Notes under the pieces: generated by a model
Seen by the model: only the letters and a program-made list of their open reading frames with translations
Told to the model about the DNA's origin: nothing
The model's database searches: none
DNA from: JBBBNV01 sp037137075
GTDB taxonomy: Bacteria; Bacillota; Bacilli; Paenibacillales; NBRC-103111
DNA length: 64,000 nt
Direction: 5' to 3'
Assembly: GCF_037137075.1 (NCBI RefSeq)
Contig: NZ_JBBBNV010000007.1
Location: forward strand, 62,001 to 126,000
Translations under genes and position numbers: made by a program
Part shown: positions 52,647-62,454 of the stretch, one piece after another
Layout: every line of letters starts with the position of its first letter
Numbering within the stretch: position 1 is the stretch's first letter

Positions 52647-54188
52647 TTACCGGATGAAGAAGTCCTGCGTCAAAGACAGCACCTGATTTAAGTACCCCAG
52701 CACAATGTGCGGGAATAGCCCCAGCAAGACGGTCATCAGTGCGCACAGCCAAATAGCCGCATACTGAGGGACAGAAGCCCGGACAGGAGCATCTGTGGTG
52801 GCACGCATAAACATTTGGCGGATAACCCCGAAATAATAGTAGTAGGATATAACGCTGGTTACAACCATAATGGCGGGAAGCCAATAATTTTGCGTCTGCA
52901 GCGTTCCGAACAAAATGAACAGCTTACCGAAGAAGCCCGCCGTCACCGGAAGTCCGGCCAGAGAAAGCAGAAACACTACCATGGCGACCGCCGTCCACGG
53001 CGCGCGGTAATATAGTCCCGCGAAGGCCGAGATTTCTTCATTGCCGGTATCGCCGGACACTGCAATGAGAACGGCAATGGCTCCAATCGTCATCAGCAGG
53101 TAGGCCAGAAGGTAGAACAGCAGCTCCGTCACGTTGCCGTAATGAAACATCGTGAAGTTCGATGCGAGCGGAACGAGCAAATACCCCGTATTGGCTACCC
53201 CGGAAAAGGCCAGCAGCCGCTTCATATTGTTCTGGCGGAGGGCGGCCACATTGCCGACAACCATTGTGACAGCCGCAAGCACCCCGATGGAAAGCAGCAC
53301 ATCCTCCGTCAATCTGGACGAGCCTGTGCCGTACAAATTGTATAGAACCCGGAACGTGAGCGCGAAGGCCGCCCCCTTGGATACGACCGCCAAGAAAGCG
53401 GTGACGGGCGAAGCCGCTCCTTGGTACACATCCGGCACCCATGTATGGAACGGGGCCGCCGCTATTTTAAAGCCGAATCCCGCCAACAGCAGGAAAAAGG
53501 ACACATACAGCAGCGGCGTCATGGAATGATCCGCGCCAATAACCGCTTTTTGAATATCCCCTAGATTGGTGGACCCCGATATTCCATACAAAAAGGACAT
53601 TCCATAGAGCATAATAGCTGAGGAAATTCCGCCCATCACCACATATTTAAAGGAAGCTTCATTTGTTTCCTGCCGCTTCTTCCGTATGCCCACGAGCACA
53701 TAGGAGGTTATACTGAGCAGCTCCAGACCGACAAACAGCGTAATTAAATCGCCGCTTGAGGCCATTACCATCCCGCCGAGCACAGCCGGCAAGTACAAAT
53801 AATAATATTCTCCCACGTGAGGAATGTCCTCTGGTTTGACCGATCCGATGCTCATCAGCACAATAAGCGCCGTGCCGCCGAGGAGAAGCAGCTTCATGAA
53901 GCTGGCAAAATCGTCAACACGATAGCTTTGCCCCAGCAGCTGCACGGCATCTGAGGATGCGATTGTCCCGGTCCGGGCATCCACCATATTCAAGGCCGCC
54001 AAATCGCCAGCGGTAAACACAGCCGAGACAATCAGCGCAGCCAGTGTCAGCCAGCCCAGAAAGCTTCTGGACCGTTGCCTTGGCAGCAGTAAATCAATGA
54101 CAGACAATAGAACGGCGGAGATGACCAAGGTCAATTCCGGTGCAAGATGGACCAGATCCCCGGCCGCCAAACGCTGAAATGAATCCAT
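52647..54188 (-). CDS. nuoN: NADH-quinone oxidoreductase subunit N
   Basis: An antiporter-like proton-channel subunit of the membrane arm, 513 residues and about 14 helices. The family motif is IKAAAPFHTWVPDVYQGA-like (KIAAAPFHTWVPDVYQGAASP) and LAFSGVANTGYLL is present. It is the last gene of the operon, six bases after nuoM. The order nuoL-nuoM-nuoN is standard. Confidence 0.95.
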   Translation of the reverse strand: MDSFQRLAAGDLVHLAPELTLVISAVLLSVIDLLLPRQRSRSFLGWLTLAALIVSAVFTAGDLAALNMVDARTGTIASSDAVQLLGQSYRVDDFASFMKLLLLGGTALIVLMSIGSVKPEDIPHVGEYYYLYLPAVLGGMVMASSGDLITLFVGLELLSITSYVLVGIRKKRQETNEASFKYVVMGGISSAIMLYGMSFLYGISGSTNLGDIQKAVIGADHSMTPLLYVSFFLLLAGFGFKIAAAPFHTWVPDVYQGAASPVTAFLAVVSKGAAFALTFRVLYNLYGTGSSRLTEDVLLSIGVLAAVTMVVGNVAALRQNNMKRLLAFSGVANTGYLLVPLASNFTMFHYGNVTELLFYLLAYLLMTIGAIAVLIAVSGDTGNEEISAFAGLYYRAPWTAVAMVVFLLSLAGLPVTAGFFGKLFILFGTLQTQNYWLPAIMVVTSVISYYYYFGVIRQMFMRATTDAPVRASVPQYAAIWLCALMTVLLGLFPHIVLGYLNQVLSLTQDFFIR

Positions 54189-54194
54189 TGGCCT

Positions 54195-55829
54195 CTACCC
54201 TCCCGTTTTTGTCACTGCTGAAATGGTTTGATAAAATCCGCTGACCGTTTGCCCAAGCGGTTCGCTAAGCACAGAGGGCCAGATGCCGATCAGGACAATA
54301 AAAGCCACCAGCAGGATCATCGGCACCGCTTCCACCAATCGGGCATCGCGCAGATCCCGGAATGCATCCGGCAGCGGACCGTACGTGATGCGAAGAATCC
54401 CTCGCAGGACATAGACAGCGGTCAAAATCACACCGACGGCCCCGACCGTAGTCACCACCGGATGCTGCCCGAACAAGCCGAGCAAGGCCAGAAACTCGCT
54501 GATAAATCCAGACAATAACGGCAGTCCGAGAGAGGCCATGCCTGCAATCAGCAGCATCCCGGACGTAAATGGAATGGACTTCGCCAGTCCCCCCAGCCGG
54601 TCGATTTGTGTGGTGGCTGTGCGCTCGTACAAATTACCGACAATCAGGAAGAGCAGGGCGGATATCAGACCGTGCGAGACAAGCTGAAAAATAGCTCCCT
54701 GCAGGCCGATCTCGTTAAACGCAGCCAGACCCAGCAGGACAATGCCCATATGACTAATGCTGGAATAGGCCAAAATCAGCTTGAATTCCCGCTGCCTCAT
54801 CGCCAGCAGCGCCCCATAAAGAATGTTTACAACACCAAGTACGGCCAGCACCAGCGCCCCTGCCTTCGCCTCCTGGGGAAACAACAGAATACCGAAACGG
54901 AGCAGGCCATAGGCTCCCATTTTCAGCAAAACCCCAGCGTGAATCATAACGACCGATGGCGGCGCCTCCGTATGCACGCGAAGCATCCAGGAATGAAACG
55001 GAAAAATCGGCAGCTTGATTCCGAAGGCTACCAGCAGCAGGACGAACATCGTCCATCTCATCGCTCCATCGGCATAAAACGGGTTGCCTTCAAACACACG
55101 GTTGACTAGTGAATCGGCATGCTGAAGCAGGTTGGCCGAAATGGTCTGCAAATCTCCGCTGTAGATGAAGGACATCTGCTGCTGGGCCTCATTGATGCTC
55201 ATCGTCATTCCGGCTGTCGTGATCAGCAGCAGGAACGCAATAAACATGACTGCCGAACCGACTCCATTGTAGATCAGGAAGGAATTGGCCGCTTTTTCCC
55301 GGTTCATGTAGCCCCATATTCCAACCAAGAAGAACATCGGAATTAATGTCATCTCGAAGAAGACGAAGAACAGCAGTAAATCCTGCGCAGTGAACACTCC
55401 CAGCATGCCGGCTTCCAGCAGTAAAAACAAAATGTAATACGATTTCCAGCGTTTTTTGACGTATACCGAAGCTAGCGCGGCCATGGAGGAGATGAAGCCT
55501 GTCAGCAGCACCAGCGCCATGGACAAGCCGTCTACCCCGAGACTGTAGGCGAATTGCACATAATAATCTGTAATGGCTTCCGAAGCAAGGTCTTCCTCAC
55601 GGCTCAGCGGAAGCTGAATCCAGGTATGCTGTTCCGTAAATTGCAGTCCTTCCGACTGCTGATTAAATCCGGCGTACAGCCACAAGGAAAGCAGGAACGG
55701 TACAAATGCCATCATGATGCCTATCGCACGGATGAGGCGTCCCCGCTCCTTCGGTATGCAGGCCAGCAGGATTATGCCGGCAAGCGGCGATAACACAATC
55801 AGTGACAATATCGGCAAGCCGTCAAGCAT
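54195..55829 (-). CDS. nuoM: NADH-quinone oxidoreductase subunit M
   Basis: An antiporter-like subunit of the membrane arm. Motifs FFEMTLIPMFFLVG, GIKLPIFPFHSWM with the conserved Lys and His, AYSSISHMGIV and GLPLLSGFISEFLAL are present. The open frame starts at 55862, but AAGGAGG seven bases before ATG 55829 decides the start (544 residues). It overlaps the end of nuoL by 8 bases. Confidence 0.95.
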   Translation of the reverse strand: MLDGLPILSLIVLSPLAGIILLACIPKERGRLIRAIGIMMAFVPFLLSLWLYAGFNQQSEGLQFTEQHTWIQLPLSREEDLASEAITDYYVQFAYSLGVDGLSMALVLLTGFISSMAALASVYVKKRWKSYYILFLLLEAGMLGVFTAQDLLLFFVFFEMTLIPMFFLVGIWGYMNREKAANSFLIYNGVGSAVMFIAFLLLITTAGMTMSINEAQQQMSFIYSGDLQTISANLLQHADSLVNRVFEGNPFYADGAMRWTMFVLLLVAFGIKLPIFPFHSWMLRVHTEAPPSVVMIHAGVLLKMGAYGLLRFGILLFPQEAKAGALVLAVLGVVNILYGALLAMRQREFKLILAYSSISHMGIVLLGLAAFNEIGLQGAIFQLVSHGLISALLFLIVGNLYERTATTQIDRLGGLAKSIPFTSGMLLIAGMASLGLPLLSGFISEFLALLGLFGQHPVVTTVGAVGVILTAVYVLRGILRITYGPLPDAFRDLRDARLVEAVPMILLVAFIVLIGIWPSVLSEPLGQTVSGFYQTISAVTKTGG

Positions 55830-57693
55830 GGATGAACCTCCTTCCGGCCAACAGAAGTACAAGCAGCACCAAGCCGAGCACGAGCACGAGGCCGTAATTT
55901 TGCAATTGGCCGTTATTCAGTCTTGTACTTATCCGGCCGAGCCAAGAAGCAGTCCCCGAAACGACCCGGACAGCCCCGCCTACCACATAATCATCGAACG
56001 CTTGCAGCAGAAGCTGAATAACCGACAGCGGTTTTAGGATCACGACCGCATACATCTCATCGATATAATACTTATTCAGCAGCAGACGGTGCAGCCCCCC
56101 CGGGCTTTCCGGCACACGGCGGGAGGCCCCCCTTCTGCCGTATAGAAACCAGCCAAGGCCGATACCGGCCAGCCCGGTCAACGTTGAAATAATCATAACG
56201 GCAGAGCTGTGATGCCCTTGAGGAGCTTGACCGGTAAGCCACTGCTCGAACAAGGCACTGCCTGGAAGCTGCAGGAATCCGGCCAGAGCTGCAGGGATCG
56301 CCAGCAGCACTAAGGGCAGGGTCATGACACTTGGTGACTCATGCGCCTGCCGCGCCCCGTCGCTTTGCGGCTGTCCGGTGAACACCAGGAAGAACAGCCG
56401 GGCCATGTAGAAGGCGGTAAAAAAGGCGGCGACGATTCCGACGGCAAACAGCAGCGGTGATTGATGCCACGCTTCGGCCAAAATCGCATCCTTGGACCAG
56501 AATCCCGAGAAGGGCGGAATCCCGGATAATGCCAGAGCGCCGATTGCGAAGGTCCAGGTCGTAAGCTTCATTTTGGAAGCAGCGCCGCCCATTTCATGAA
56601 TGTTCTGCGTATGAAGGGCGTGAATGACACTGCCCGCCGCCAAAAACAGCAGCGCCTTGAAGAAGGCATGGGTGAACAGATGAAAGATTCCGGCGGAATA
56701 CGCCCCGATACCAAGCGCCATCATCATGTAGCCAAGCTGGCTGACCGTGGAATAAGCCAAAATACGCTTGATGTCATTTTGCACCGTGCCGATGGTGGCG
56801 GCGAAAATCGCTGTAAACCCGCCGACATATGCAACGGTCAACATCGCATCCGGAGAAGCCTGAAATACATCGTAGGTCCGGGCAACCAAATATACCCCGG
56901 CCGCCACCATCGTGGCCGCATGGATGAGAGCGCTGATGGGGGTGGGACCTTCCATAGCGTCCGGAAGCCAGGTATGCAGCGGGAATTGGCCTGATTTGCC
57001 GATTGCGCCGACGAAGATAAGAAGAGCGACCCAGGTGGCGGTTGCGTCGGATATTTTCCCTTCCGTCACAGCATTATGTATAGAGGTGAAATCAAGAGCG
57101 CCGCCGGGCATGTGCCAGAACAGCAGCAGAATTCCAATCAAAAAGCCGAAATCCCCGATCCGCGTCATAATAAACGCCTTTTTCGCGGCTGCCTTAGCCT
57201 CCGGCTTGTAATACCAAAATCCGATTAGCAGGAATGACCCCAGGCCGACCAGCTCCCAAAAAATATAAAGCTGCACAATGTTTTCAGAAATCACAAGCCC
57301 CAGCATAGCAAATGTAAAGAGCGATACATAAGCGAAAAATACGTTGATGCGCTCGTCACCCTTCATATATCCCTTGGAATACACCTGCACCAACAGGCTT
57401 ACCAAAGAGACCACCAGGAGCATCAGTGCGTTCAGATTGTTGATCTCGAAGCCCATGCTCATTGTAAATCCGCCGATTTTCAGCCATTCCGCATTATTCC
57501 ACGTATAGGCGCTTGCACCAGCTCCAAGCCGCTCAGTCCATACAAGCACGGCCACGACAAAAGATATCAGCACAGCCATGATGCTCAGCAGCGTGCCAAG
57601 CTCCTTCATTTGCCTTCCCATTGCTGTCAGCAGTAAGAACGCGAGGAGCGGAAGCAGCGGGATCAAAAAAGCGTAATGCGAGTAGATCTCCAT
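55822..57693 (-). CDS. nuoL: NADH-quinone oxidoreductase subunit L
   Basis: The largest antiporter-like subunit, with a long lateral helix at the C-terminal end. Motifs FFAYVSLFTFAMLGLV, YKPEAKAAAKKAFIMTRIGD, FPLHTWLPDAMEGPTPISALIHAATMVAAG, AYSTVSQLGYMM and IPPFSGFWSKDAI are diagnostic. Length 623 residues, ordinary. It follows nuoK by 20 bases. Confidence 0.97.
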   Translation of the reverse strand: MEIYSHYAFLIPLLPLLAFLLLTAMGRQMKELGTLLSIMAVLISFVVAVLVWTERLGAGASAYTWNNAEWLKIGGFTMSMGFEINNLNALMLLVVSLVSLLVQVYSKGYMKGDERINVFFAYVSLFTFAMLGLVISENIVQLYIFWELVGLGSFLLIGFWYYKPEAKAAAKKAFIMTRIGDFGFLIGILLLFWHMPGGALDFTSIHNAVTEGKISDATATWVALLIFVGAIGKSGQFPLHTWLPDAMEGPTPISALIHAATMVAAGVYLVARTYDVFQASPDAMLTVAYVGGFTAIFAATIGTVQNDIKRILAYSTVSQLGYMMMALGIGAYSAGIFHLFTHAFFKALLFLAAGSVIHALHTQNIHEMGGAASKMKLTTWTFAIGALALSGIPPFSGFWSKDAILAEAWHQSPLLFAVGIVAAFFTAFYMARLFFLVFTGQPQSDGARQAHESPSVMTLPLVLLAIPAALAGFLQLPGSALFEQWLTGQAPQGHHSSAVMIISTLTGLAGIGLGWFLYGRRGASRRVPESPGGLHRLLLNKYYIDEMYAVVILKPLSVIQLLLQAFDDYVVGGAVRVVSGTASWLGRISTRLNNGQLQNYGLVLVLGLVLLVLLLAGRRFIHA

Positions 57694-57713
57694 GCGTCGT
57701 CAGCCTCCTTGCG

Positions 57714-58025
57714 TTATTTTTTTAAACGATCCATTTCAGTGACATCCGCTGTGCCCCGGTTACGGTAAAGCGAGATGAGAATCGCGATTCCAACGGCCGC
57801 TTCAGCCGCGGCTACGGTCATATTGAATAAAGAGAAGATTTGGCCCTGAAGCGAGGGGTTGACGCCCATTTTGGCGAAGGCGACCAAATTGAGGTTGACT
57901 GCATTGAGCATCAGCTCAATACATAGGAGCACGATGACGGCATTCCGTTTGGTCAGCGCCCCATATAAGCCGATGCAGAATAGAATGGCAGCCAGAATGA
58001 GATATGCGGTAACGACGTCACTCAC
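57714..58025 (-). CDS. nuoK: NADH-quinone oxidoreductase subunit K
   Basis: A three-helix membrane subunit of 103 residues. The typical ELMLNAVNLNLVAF stretch contains the conserved Glu, and VAAAEAAVGIAILISLYRN the second conserved site. The open frame reaches 58073, but that would overlap nuoJ; GTG 58025 is four bases after GGAGGAG and gives the family length. The start lies one base beyond the nuoJ stop. Confidence 0.93.
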   Translation of the reverse strand: MSDVVTAYLILAAILFCIGLYGALTKRNAVIVLLCIELMLNAVNLNLVAFAKMGVNPSLQGQIFSLFNMTVAAAEAAVGIAILISLYRNRGTADVTEMDRLKK

Positions 58026-58026
58026 G

Positions 58027-58551
58027 TTACTCCTCCTCCCTTTTGGCCAAAATAATAGCCCCGATAAAAGCAACCGTCAGCAGTACCGATACAAGCTCGA
58101 ATGGAATGACATGCTCGGTGAACAGCCGAAGGCCGATTTCCTTCGTATTGTCGGCGGCAGGGGCCAGCTGCTGCAGCGGGAACACCGCTTCCCGAATGGC
58201 ATAGAACAAAATTCCGAATAACGCCAGCACGCCCACGGCGGCAAGCACCTGATGGAGCGGACGGCGGGGCTCCTCCTCCTCGCTCTGGTGCTTTGTCATC
58301 ATAATGCCGAATATCATCAGAATGGACACCGCGCCGGCATAAATAAGCACCTGCACAAAGGCCAGAAACTCCGCATCAAGCAGAACGTACACACCGGCCA
58401 GACTGAGAAACGTGAATGCCACAGCCGTGACCATGTGCACCACCTTTGTGAAGCTAATCATATAGATCGCTCCGCCTATTGCAAGCAGGGCAAACAGGAA
58501 AAAGGCGATATTCGCCCCGCTGGACAAAAAGCTGACCATGTTATCCAGCAT
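58027..58551 (-). CDS. nuoJ: NADH-quinone oxidoreductase subunit J
   Basis: A membrane-arm subunit with about five helices. Present are FTFLSLAGVYVLLDAEFLAFVQVLIYAGAVSILMIFGIMM, here summarised by the family YAGAVSILMIFGIM motif, and the C-terminal VLLTVAFIGAIILAK. ATG 58551, preceded by GGGAGG nine bases away, is chosen over 58614, which would read through the end of nuoI. It overlaps nuoI by 11 bases. Confidence 0.93.
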   Translation of the reverse strand: MLDNMVSFLSSGANIAFFLFALLAIGGAIYMISFTKVVHMVTAVAFTFLSLAGVYVLLDAEFLAFVQVLIYAGAVSILMIFGIMMTKHQSEEEEPRRPLHQVLAAVGVLALFGILFYAIREAVFPLQQLAPAADNTKEIGLRLFTEHVIPFELVSVLLTVAFIGAIILAKREEE

Positions 58552-58993
58552 CCTTTTTGCCTCCCTTGGGCATCGCCGAATTATTCTCCTGGCGAATATT
58601 TTGCGTGTTCTCACTGAGCCACTGCATGTTTTTGAACAAATCGTCCCGGCTGTACGCGCTCAGCTCAAAATTGTTCGTCATGACGATCGCCTCGGTCGGG
58701 CAAACCTCCGTACACAAGTCGCACAGAATACAAATTTCAAAGTTTATGTCGTAGGTGTCTATGACTTTTCCTTTCTTGTCGGGGTCCGGGTTCGGCTTTC
58801 CCGTCAAGGAGATGCATTCGGTCGGACAAATCCGGGCGCACTGGTTGCAAACGATACATTTCTCCGGGTCAAAATGCTGTATGCCGCGGAACCGATCCGG
58901 CATTTGCAGCGGCACGTCGGGGTAAGCGTAGGTGACCTTCTTGGCTGTTAAGCTTTTGAGTGTGACACCAAGTCCTCTGGCTATCCCTTTCAT
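58541..58993 (-). CDS. nuoI: NADH-quinone oxidoreductase subunit I (2x[4Fe-4S] ferredoxin)
   Basis: The peripheral ferredoxin-like subunit that passes electrons towards NuoB. Two cysteine motifs CIVCNQCARICPTECI and CILCDLCTEVCPTEAI bind the clusters. An N-terminal amphipathic stretch leads into the core. A GGGGTGATG site lies before the ATG. A 103-base gap separates it from nuoH. At 150 residues it is typical of the family. Confidence 0.95.
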   Translation of the reverse strand: MKGIARGLGVTLKSLTAKKVTYAYPDVPLQMPDRFRGIQHFDPEKCIVCNQCARICPTECISLTGKPNPDPDKKGKVIDTYDINFEICILCDLCTEVCPTEAIVMTNNFELSAYSRDDLFKNMQWLSENTQNIRQENNSAMPKGGKKDAG

Positions 58994-59096
58994 CGTTTCA
59001 TCACCCCTGTGGGTTTAATTGAATAGCTGCCTCTGTATACATTCGCGGCATTCATTGGAAGCACCTTCCTTGCACGCCGCTATTCTCAAGAAATGC

Positions 59097-60107
59097 CTAA
59101 CGAAGAAGCTGCTTGACAATCGCAGTCAGGAACACATTGGCCAGCGCCAGCGGAAGCAGAACCTTCCAGCCCATGCTCATCAGCTGGTCTACCCGAATCC
59201 TCGGCAGCGTCCCGCGTATCCAGATCAGGAAGAAGACCACCAGACAAAACTTGAACAAGAACCACACAATTCCCGGTATAAACGCAAGGAATGGAAACGG
59301 TGGCAGCCAGCCGCCCAGAAATAATACCGTGGTCATGGAGGCGATGGCGAACACATACACGTACTCCGCCAGCATAAAGAAGGCAAACCGGAACCCGCTG
59401 TATTCCACATGGTAGCCGGCAACAAGCTCGGATTCCGCCTCCGGCAGATCAAACGGCGTCCGGTTCAGCTCCGATACCGCAGCCACAATGAACACTGCAA
59501 AGCCGATTATTTGGGGCAGGAAGTTCCAGTTCCAGAACCAGCCCCCGGCCTGGCTTTCTACGATTTGGCGCAGGTTCAAGCTCCCGCTCAGCAAGATGAC
59601 CCCAATCACCGAGATGACAAGCGGGATCTCATAGCTGATCATTTGAGCTGCGGATCGCATGCCTCCCAGCAGGGAGTATTTGTTATTGGATGCCCAGCCT
59701 CCTAGTATGATGCCCATGGTGGAGATACCGGAAATGGCAACGTAGTACAGCAATCCGACGTTTAAATCGGCCAAGTGGAACGTTTCGGTAAACGGCAGGA
59801 CGGCCAGAACCAGGAAGGAGGGCACGAACGCGAGAACCGGCGCGAGAATAAACAGCTCTCGGTCCGCCTTCTTCGGAATGGTGTCTTCTTTAATGAGCAG
59901 CTTCATCACGTCCGCGACCGATTGCAGCAGCCCGAGCGGCCCGACCCGGTTCGGTCCGATACGGAACTGCATCCAGCCGAGAATTTTGCGCTCTGCATAT
60001 ATTGCGTACGTGACAAACCCAAGCACAATCATCAGCATCATCACGCCAACCAGAAACAGCAGGATGACATTGCCTAACGTCAAGCTTGAATTCAGCAAGG
60101 TGTCCAT
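59097..60107 (-). CDS. nuoH: NADH-quinone oxidoreductase subunit H
   Basis: The membrane subunit at the quinone site, about eight helices. The motifs YAERKILGWMQFRIGPNRVGPLGLLQSVADVMKL (here cited as ERKILGWMQFRIGPNRVGP) and AELNRTPFDLPEAESELVAGY are near-identical to other NuoH proteins. Its start overlaps the nuoD stop by one base (TGATG type), so translation is coupled. At 336 residues it is complete. Confidence 0.97.
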   Translation of the reverse strand: MDTLLNSSLTLGNVILLFLVGVMMLMIVLGFVTYAIYAERKILGWMQFRIGPNRVGPLGLLQSVADVMKLLIKEDTIPKKADRELFILAPVLAFVPSFLVLAVLPFTETFHLADLNVGLLYYVAISGISTMGIILGGWASNNKYSLLGGMRSAAQMISYEIPLVISVIGVILLSGSLNLRQIVESQAGGWFWNWNFLPQIIGFAVFIVAAVSELNRTPFDLPEAESELVAGYHVEYSGFRFAFFMLAEYVYVFAIASMTTVLFLGGWLPPFPFLAFIPGIVWFLFKFCLVVFFLIWIRGTLPRIRVDQLMSMGWKVLLPLALANVFLTAIVKQLLR

Positions 60108-61207
60108 CAGCAGTCGACCTCCCCGACGACAATATCAATCGCTCCAAGGATGGTAATCAGGTTCGTCATCGTTTGGCCCACAAGCAGCTTCGGAAGAATT
60201 TGCAGGTTTACAAACGACGGCCTGCGGAACTTCAGTCGGTATGGCTTGTCTTTGCCCTTCGAAATAATGTGGCAGCCGATTTCGCCCCGGGGGGACTCAA
60301 TACCGACATACACTTCTCCTTCCGGGGGACGGATAACACGCGGGGCCTTGCCCATCGTCTCCCCGCCTTCCGGAAATTGCTCAACCGCCTGCTCCAGAAT
60401 ACGAAGCGACTGGCGGATTTCTTCCATTCGTACAAGGTAACGGTCATAGCAGTCCCCGTTTACTCCGACCGGCACATCGAATTCAAAACGGCTGTAAAGG
60501 GAGTAAGGCTGATCCTTGCGCAAATCCCATTTCTCTCCCGTACACCGCAGGTTCGCGCCGCTCAAACCATACTGGATCGCCGTTTGGGCATCATATGCCC
60601 CCACGCCGCGAATCCGTGCCAGAAAAATCTCGTTTCCGCTAACCAGCGTATCGTATTCCTCCAGCTTCTCTCGCATATACGGCACAAACTCGCGAACCTT
60701 TTGAATCCAGCCTTCAGGCGCATCCCATTTTACGCCCCCGACTCGCATGTAGTTGTAGGTTAGACGCGCGCCGCACAGTTCGTTGAATAAATCAATGATG
60801 ATTTCCCGGTCCCGAAAGGCAAACAAGAACGGGCTCATCGCCCCGATATCCAGTAAGTAAGTGCCCCACCAGACCAGGTGGCTGGCGATCCGCTGCAGCT
60901 CCATTACGATGAGCCTTAGAAATTCGGCCCGCTCCGGAACCTCAAGACCCATCAGCGTCTCGACGGCATGGACGACCACATAATTGTTCGTCATGGCGGA
61001 AACGTAATCCATTCGGTCCGTGTAGGGGATAATTTGGGTATAGTTCAAGTTCTCCGCCAGCTTCTCGGTCCCCCGGTGCAAATACCCGAGCACAGGAATC
61101 GCTTCAGTAATGATTTCACCATCCAGCTTAACAATAACGCGAAACACACCGTGCGTGCTCGGATGCTGCGGGCCGACGTTAAGCAGCAGTTCTTCCGTTC
61201 GAATCAT
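60107..61207 (-). CDS. nuoD: NADH-quinone oxidoreductase subunit D
   Basis: The hydrogenase-like subunit near the quinone site. Motifs LNVGPQHPSTHGVFRVIVKL, YTDRMDYVSAM, YLLDIGAMSPFLFAFRDREII and the C-terminal LKFRRPSFVNLQ with the invariant stretch are visible. At 366 residues it is the short Bacillales form. It starts three bases after nuoC. Like the other peripheral subunits here it lacks a fused nuoC. Confidence 0.97.
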   Translation of the reverse strand: MIRTEELLLNVGPQHPSTHGVFRVIVKLDGEIITEAIPVLGYLHRGTEKLAENLNYTQIIPYTDRMDYVSAMTNNYVVVHAVETLMGLEVPERAEFLRLIVMELQRIASHLVWWGTYLLDIGAMSPFLFAFRDREIIIDLFNELCGARLTYNYMRVGGVKWDAPEGWIQKVREFVPYMREKLEEYDTLVSGNEIFLARIRGVGAYDAQTAIQYGLSGANLRCTGEKWDLRKDQPYSLYSRFEFDVPVGVNGDCYDRYLVRMEEIRQSLRILEQAVEQFPEGGETMGKAPRVIRPPEGEVYVGIESPRGEIGCHIISKGKDKPYRLKFRRPSFVNLQILPKLLVGQTMTNLITILGAIDIVVGEVDC

Positions 61208-61210
61208 CGC

Positions 61211-61939
61211 CTACACCTCCGGGTCATACGGTTCATAGTCTTTGCGCAGCGGATGGCCAATCCAATCGTCCGACATCATAATGCGCGTCAGATTCGGGTG
61301 CCCCGGGAAATCGATGCCGAGAAGATCGTATATTTCCCGCTCGTTCCAATCCGCTGTCGCCCATACCGGAGTTACGGAGGGAATTTGAGGCGCTTCCCGA
61401 TCGGTTTTAACCCGTACTGCATAATTCTGCTTGGCCTTAAACTGAATCAGGTGGTAGACCGTCTCCAGATGCGTCTCCATATCCGCCCCGGTCATATTGC
61501 GAAGATAGTCCAGCATTAATTCCGGATGATTGCGGAGCGTTTGCGCGCTTTGCAGCCAATAAGCCGGCTTGATGACGACCGTCGGGATATGACCGTTCCG
61601 CTCATTGATATAAGCCTCGTCTACCGCTTCTTCTCCAGCCTGCTCCTTCAATATGGCAACCAGCCGGTCCAGCTTCGGCTGGCTTGGCGACGGTCCTTTC
61701 GGCGCCGCCTCTTCCTCGCCGCCAGGCTCACTCTGCTTGGCTCTGGCTGCCGCGCGGGCTGCCCGCGCCTCGGCCGCAGCCTTTGCCTTCGCTTCCTTGT
61801 CGGCATCGGCAGAACCCGCCGCCGGCTCGCTTGTAACCGCTTCCTTAACTGTTTCCCGCTGAGCTTCCGTACTTGTTTCTTCTACGTCTGCAGCGTTCGG
61901 CTGATCTTCCGCCTTCTCCTTTTTTTCCTCTTCGCTCAC
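61211..61939 (-). CDS. nuoC: NADH-quinone oxidoreductase subunit C with charged N-terminal extension
   Basis: The core from about residue 95 to the end has the NuoC/30-kDa motif YHLIQFKAKQNYAVRVKTDR and the signature DWNEREIYDLLGIDFPGHPNLTRIMMSDDW, ending in HPLRKDYEP. The first 95 residues are low-complexity, Ala/Glu/Lys-rich (for example AEARAARAAARAKQ), without secondary motif, and have no counterpart in the core family; a flexible linker or attachment arm is inferred. It starts with an ATGA overlap with nuoB. Confidence 0.94.
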   Translation of the reverse strand: MSEEEKKEKAEDQPNAADVEETSTEAQRETVKEAVTSEPAAGSADADKEAKAKAAAEARAARAAARAKQSEPGGEEEAAPKGPSPSQPKLDRLVAILKEQAGEEAVDEAYINERNGHIPTVVIKPAYWLQSAQTLRNHPELMLDYLRNMTGADMETHLETVYHLIQFKAKQNYAVRVKTDREAPQIPSVTPVWATADWNEREIYDLLGIDFPGHPNLTRIMMSDDWIGHPLRKDYEPYDPEV

Positions 61940-62454
61940 CTGCTCGTCACCCGCTTCCCGGTCTTGGCCTCATAACGGATTTTTTCCTGCAGCTTGTTAA
62001 TTCCGTAAATCAGTGCCGCGGGATTCGGCGGACAGCCTGGAATATATACATCTACAGGCACGATTTGATCCACGCCTTTTACTACGGAGTAAGACTTAAT
62101 GTACGGCCCGCCGGCCGTCGCGCAGGAGCCCATCGCGATGACCCACTTCGGCTCCGGCATCTGATCATACAACCGGCGGAGCAGCGGAGCCATCTTCTTG
62201 GTTACAGTTCCTGCTACAATCATGACGTCCGACTGGCGCGGCGAAGTCCGGAATATGACCCCAAAGCGGTCCAGATCGTAGTGGGACGCGCCGGTATTCA
62301 TCATCTCAATCCCGCAACAGGCCAGGCCGAATGTAAGCGGCCACAGCGAGTTACTGCGGGCCCAGCCTTTGACCTGCTCGAGGGTGGTAAAAAAAATATT
62401 TCGTTCCAGCTCAGCTTTTTCTTCCGGACGAATTGACGCTAAATCGAATTCCAT
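61936..62454 (-). CDS. nuoB: NADH-quinone oxidoreductase subunit B
   Basis: This subunit binds the terminal [4Fe-4S] cluster N2. All ligands are present: the vicinal pair in FGLACCGIEMM, the third in MGSCATAGGPY and the fourth in PGCPPNPAALIYG. At 172 residues it is complete. It overlaps nuoA by 16 bases and nuoC by 4. Confidence 0.97.
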   Translation of the reverse strand: MEFDLASIRPEEKAELERNIFFTTLEQVKGWARSNSLWPLTFGLACCGIEMMNTGASHYDLDRFGVIFRTSPRQSDVMIVAGTVTKKMAPLLRRLYDQMPEPKWVIAMGSCATAGGPYIKSYSVVKGVDQIVPVDVYIPGCPPNPAALIYGINKLQEKIRYEAKTGKRVTSR

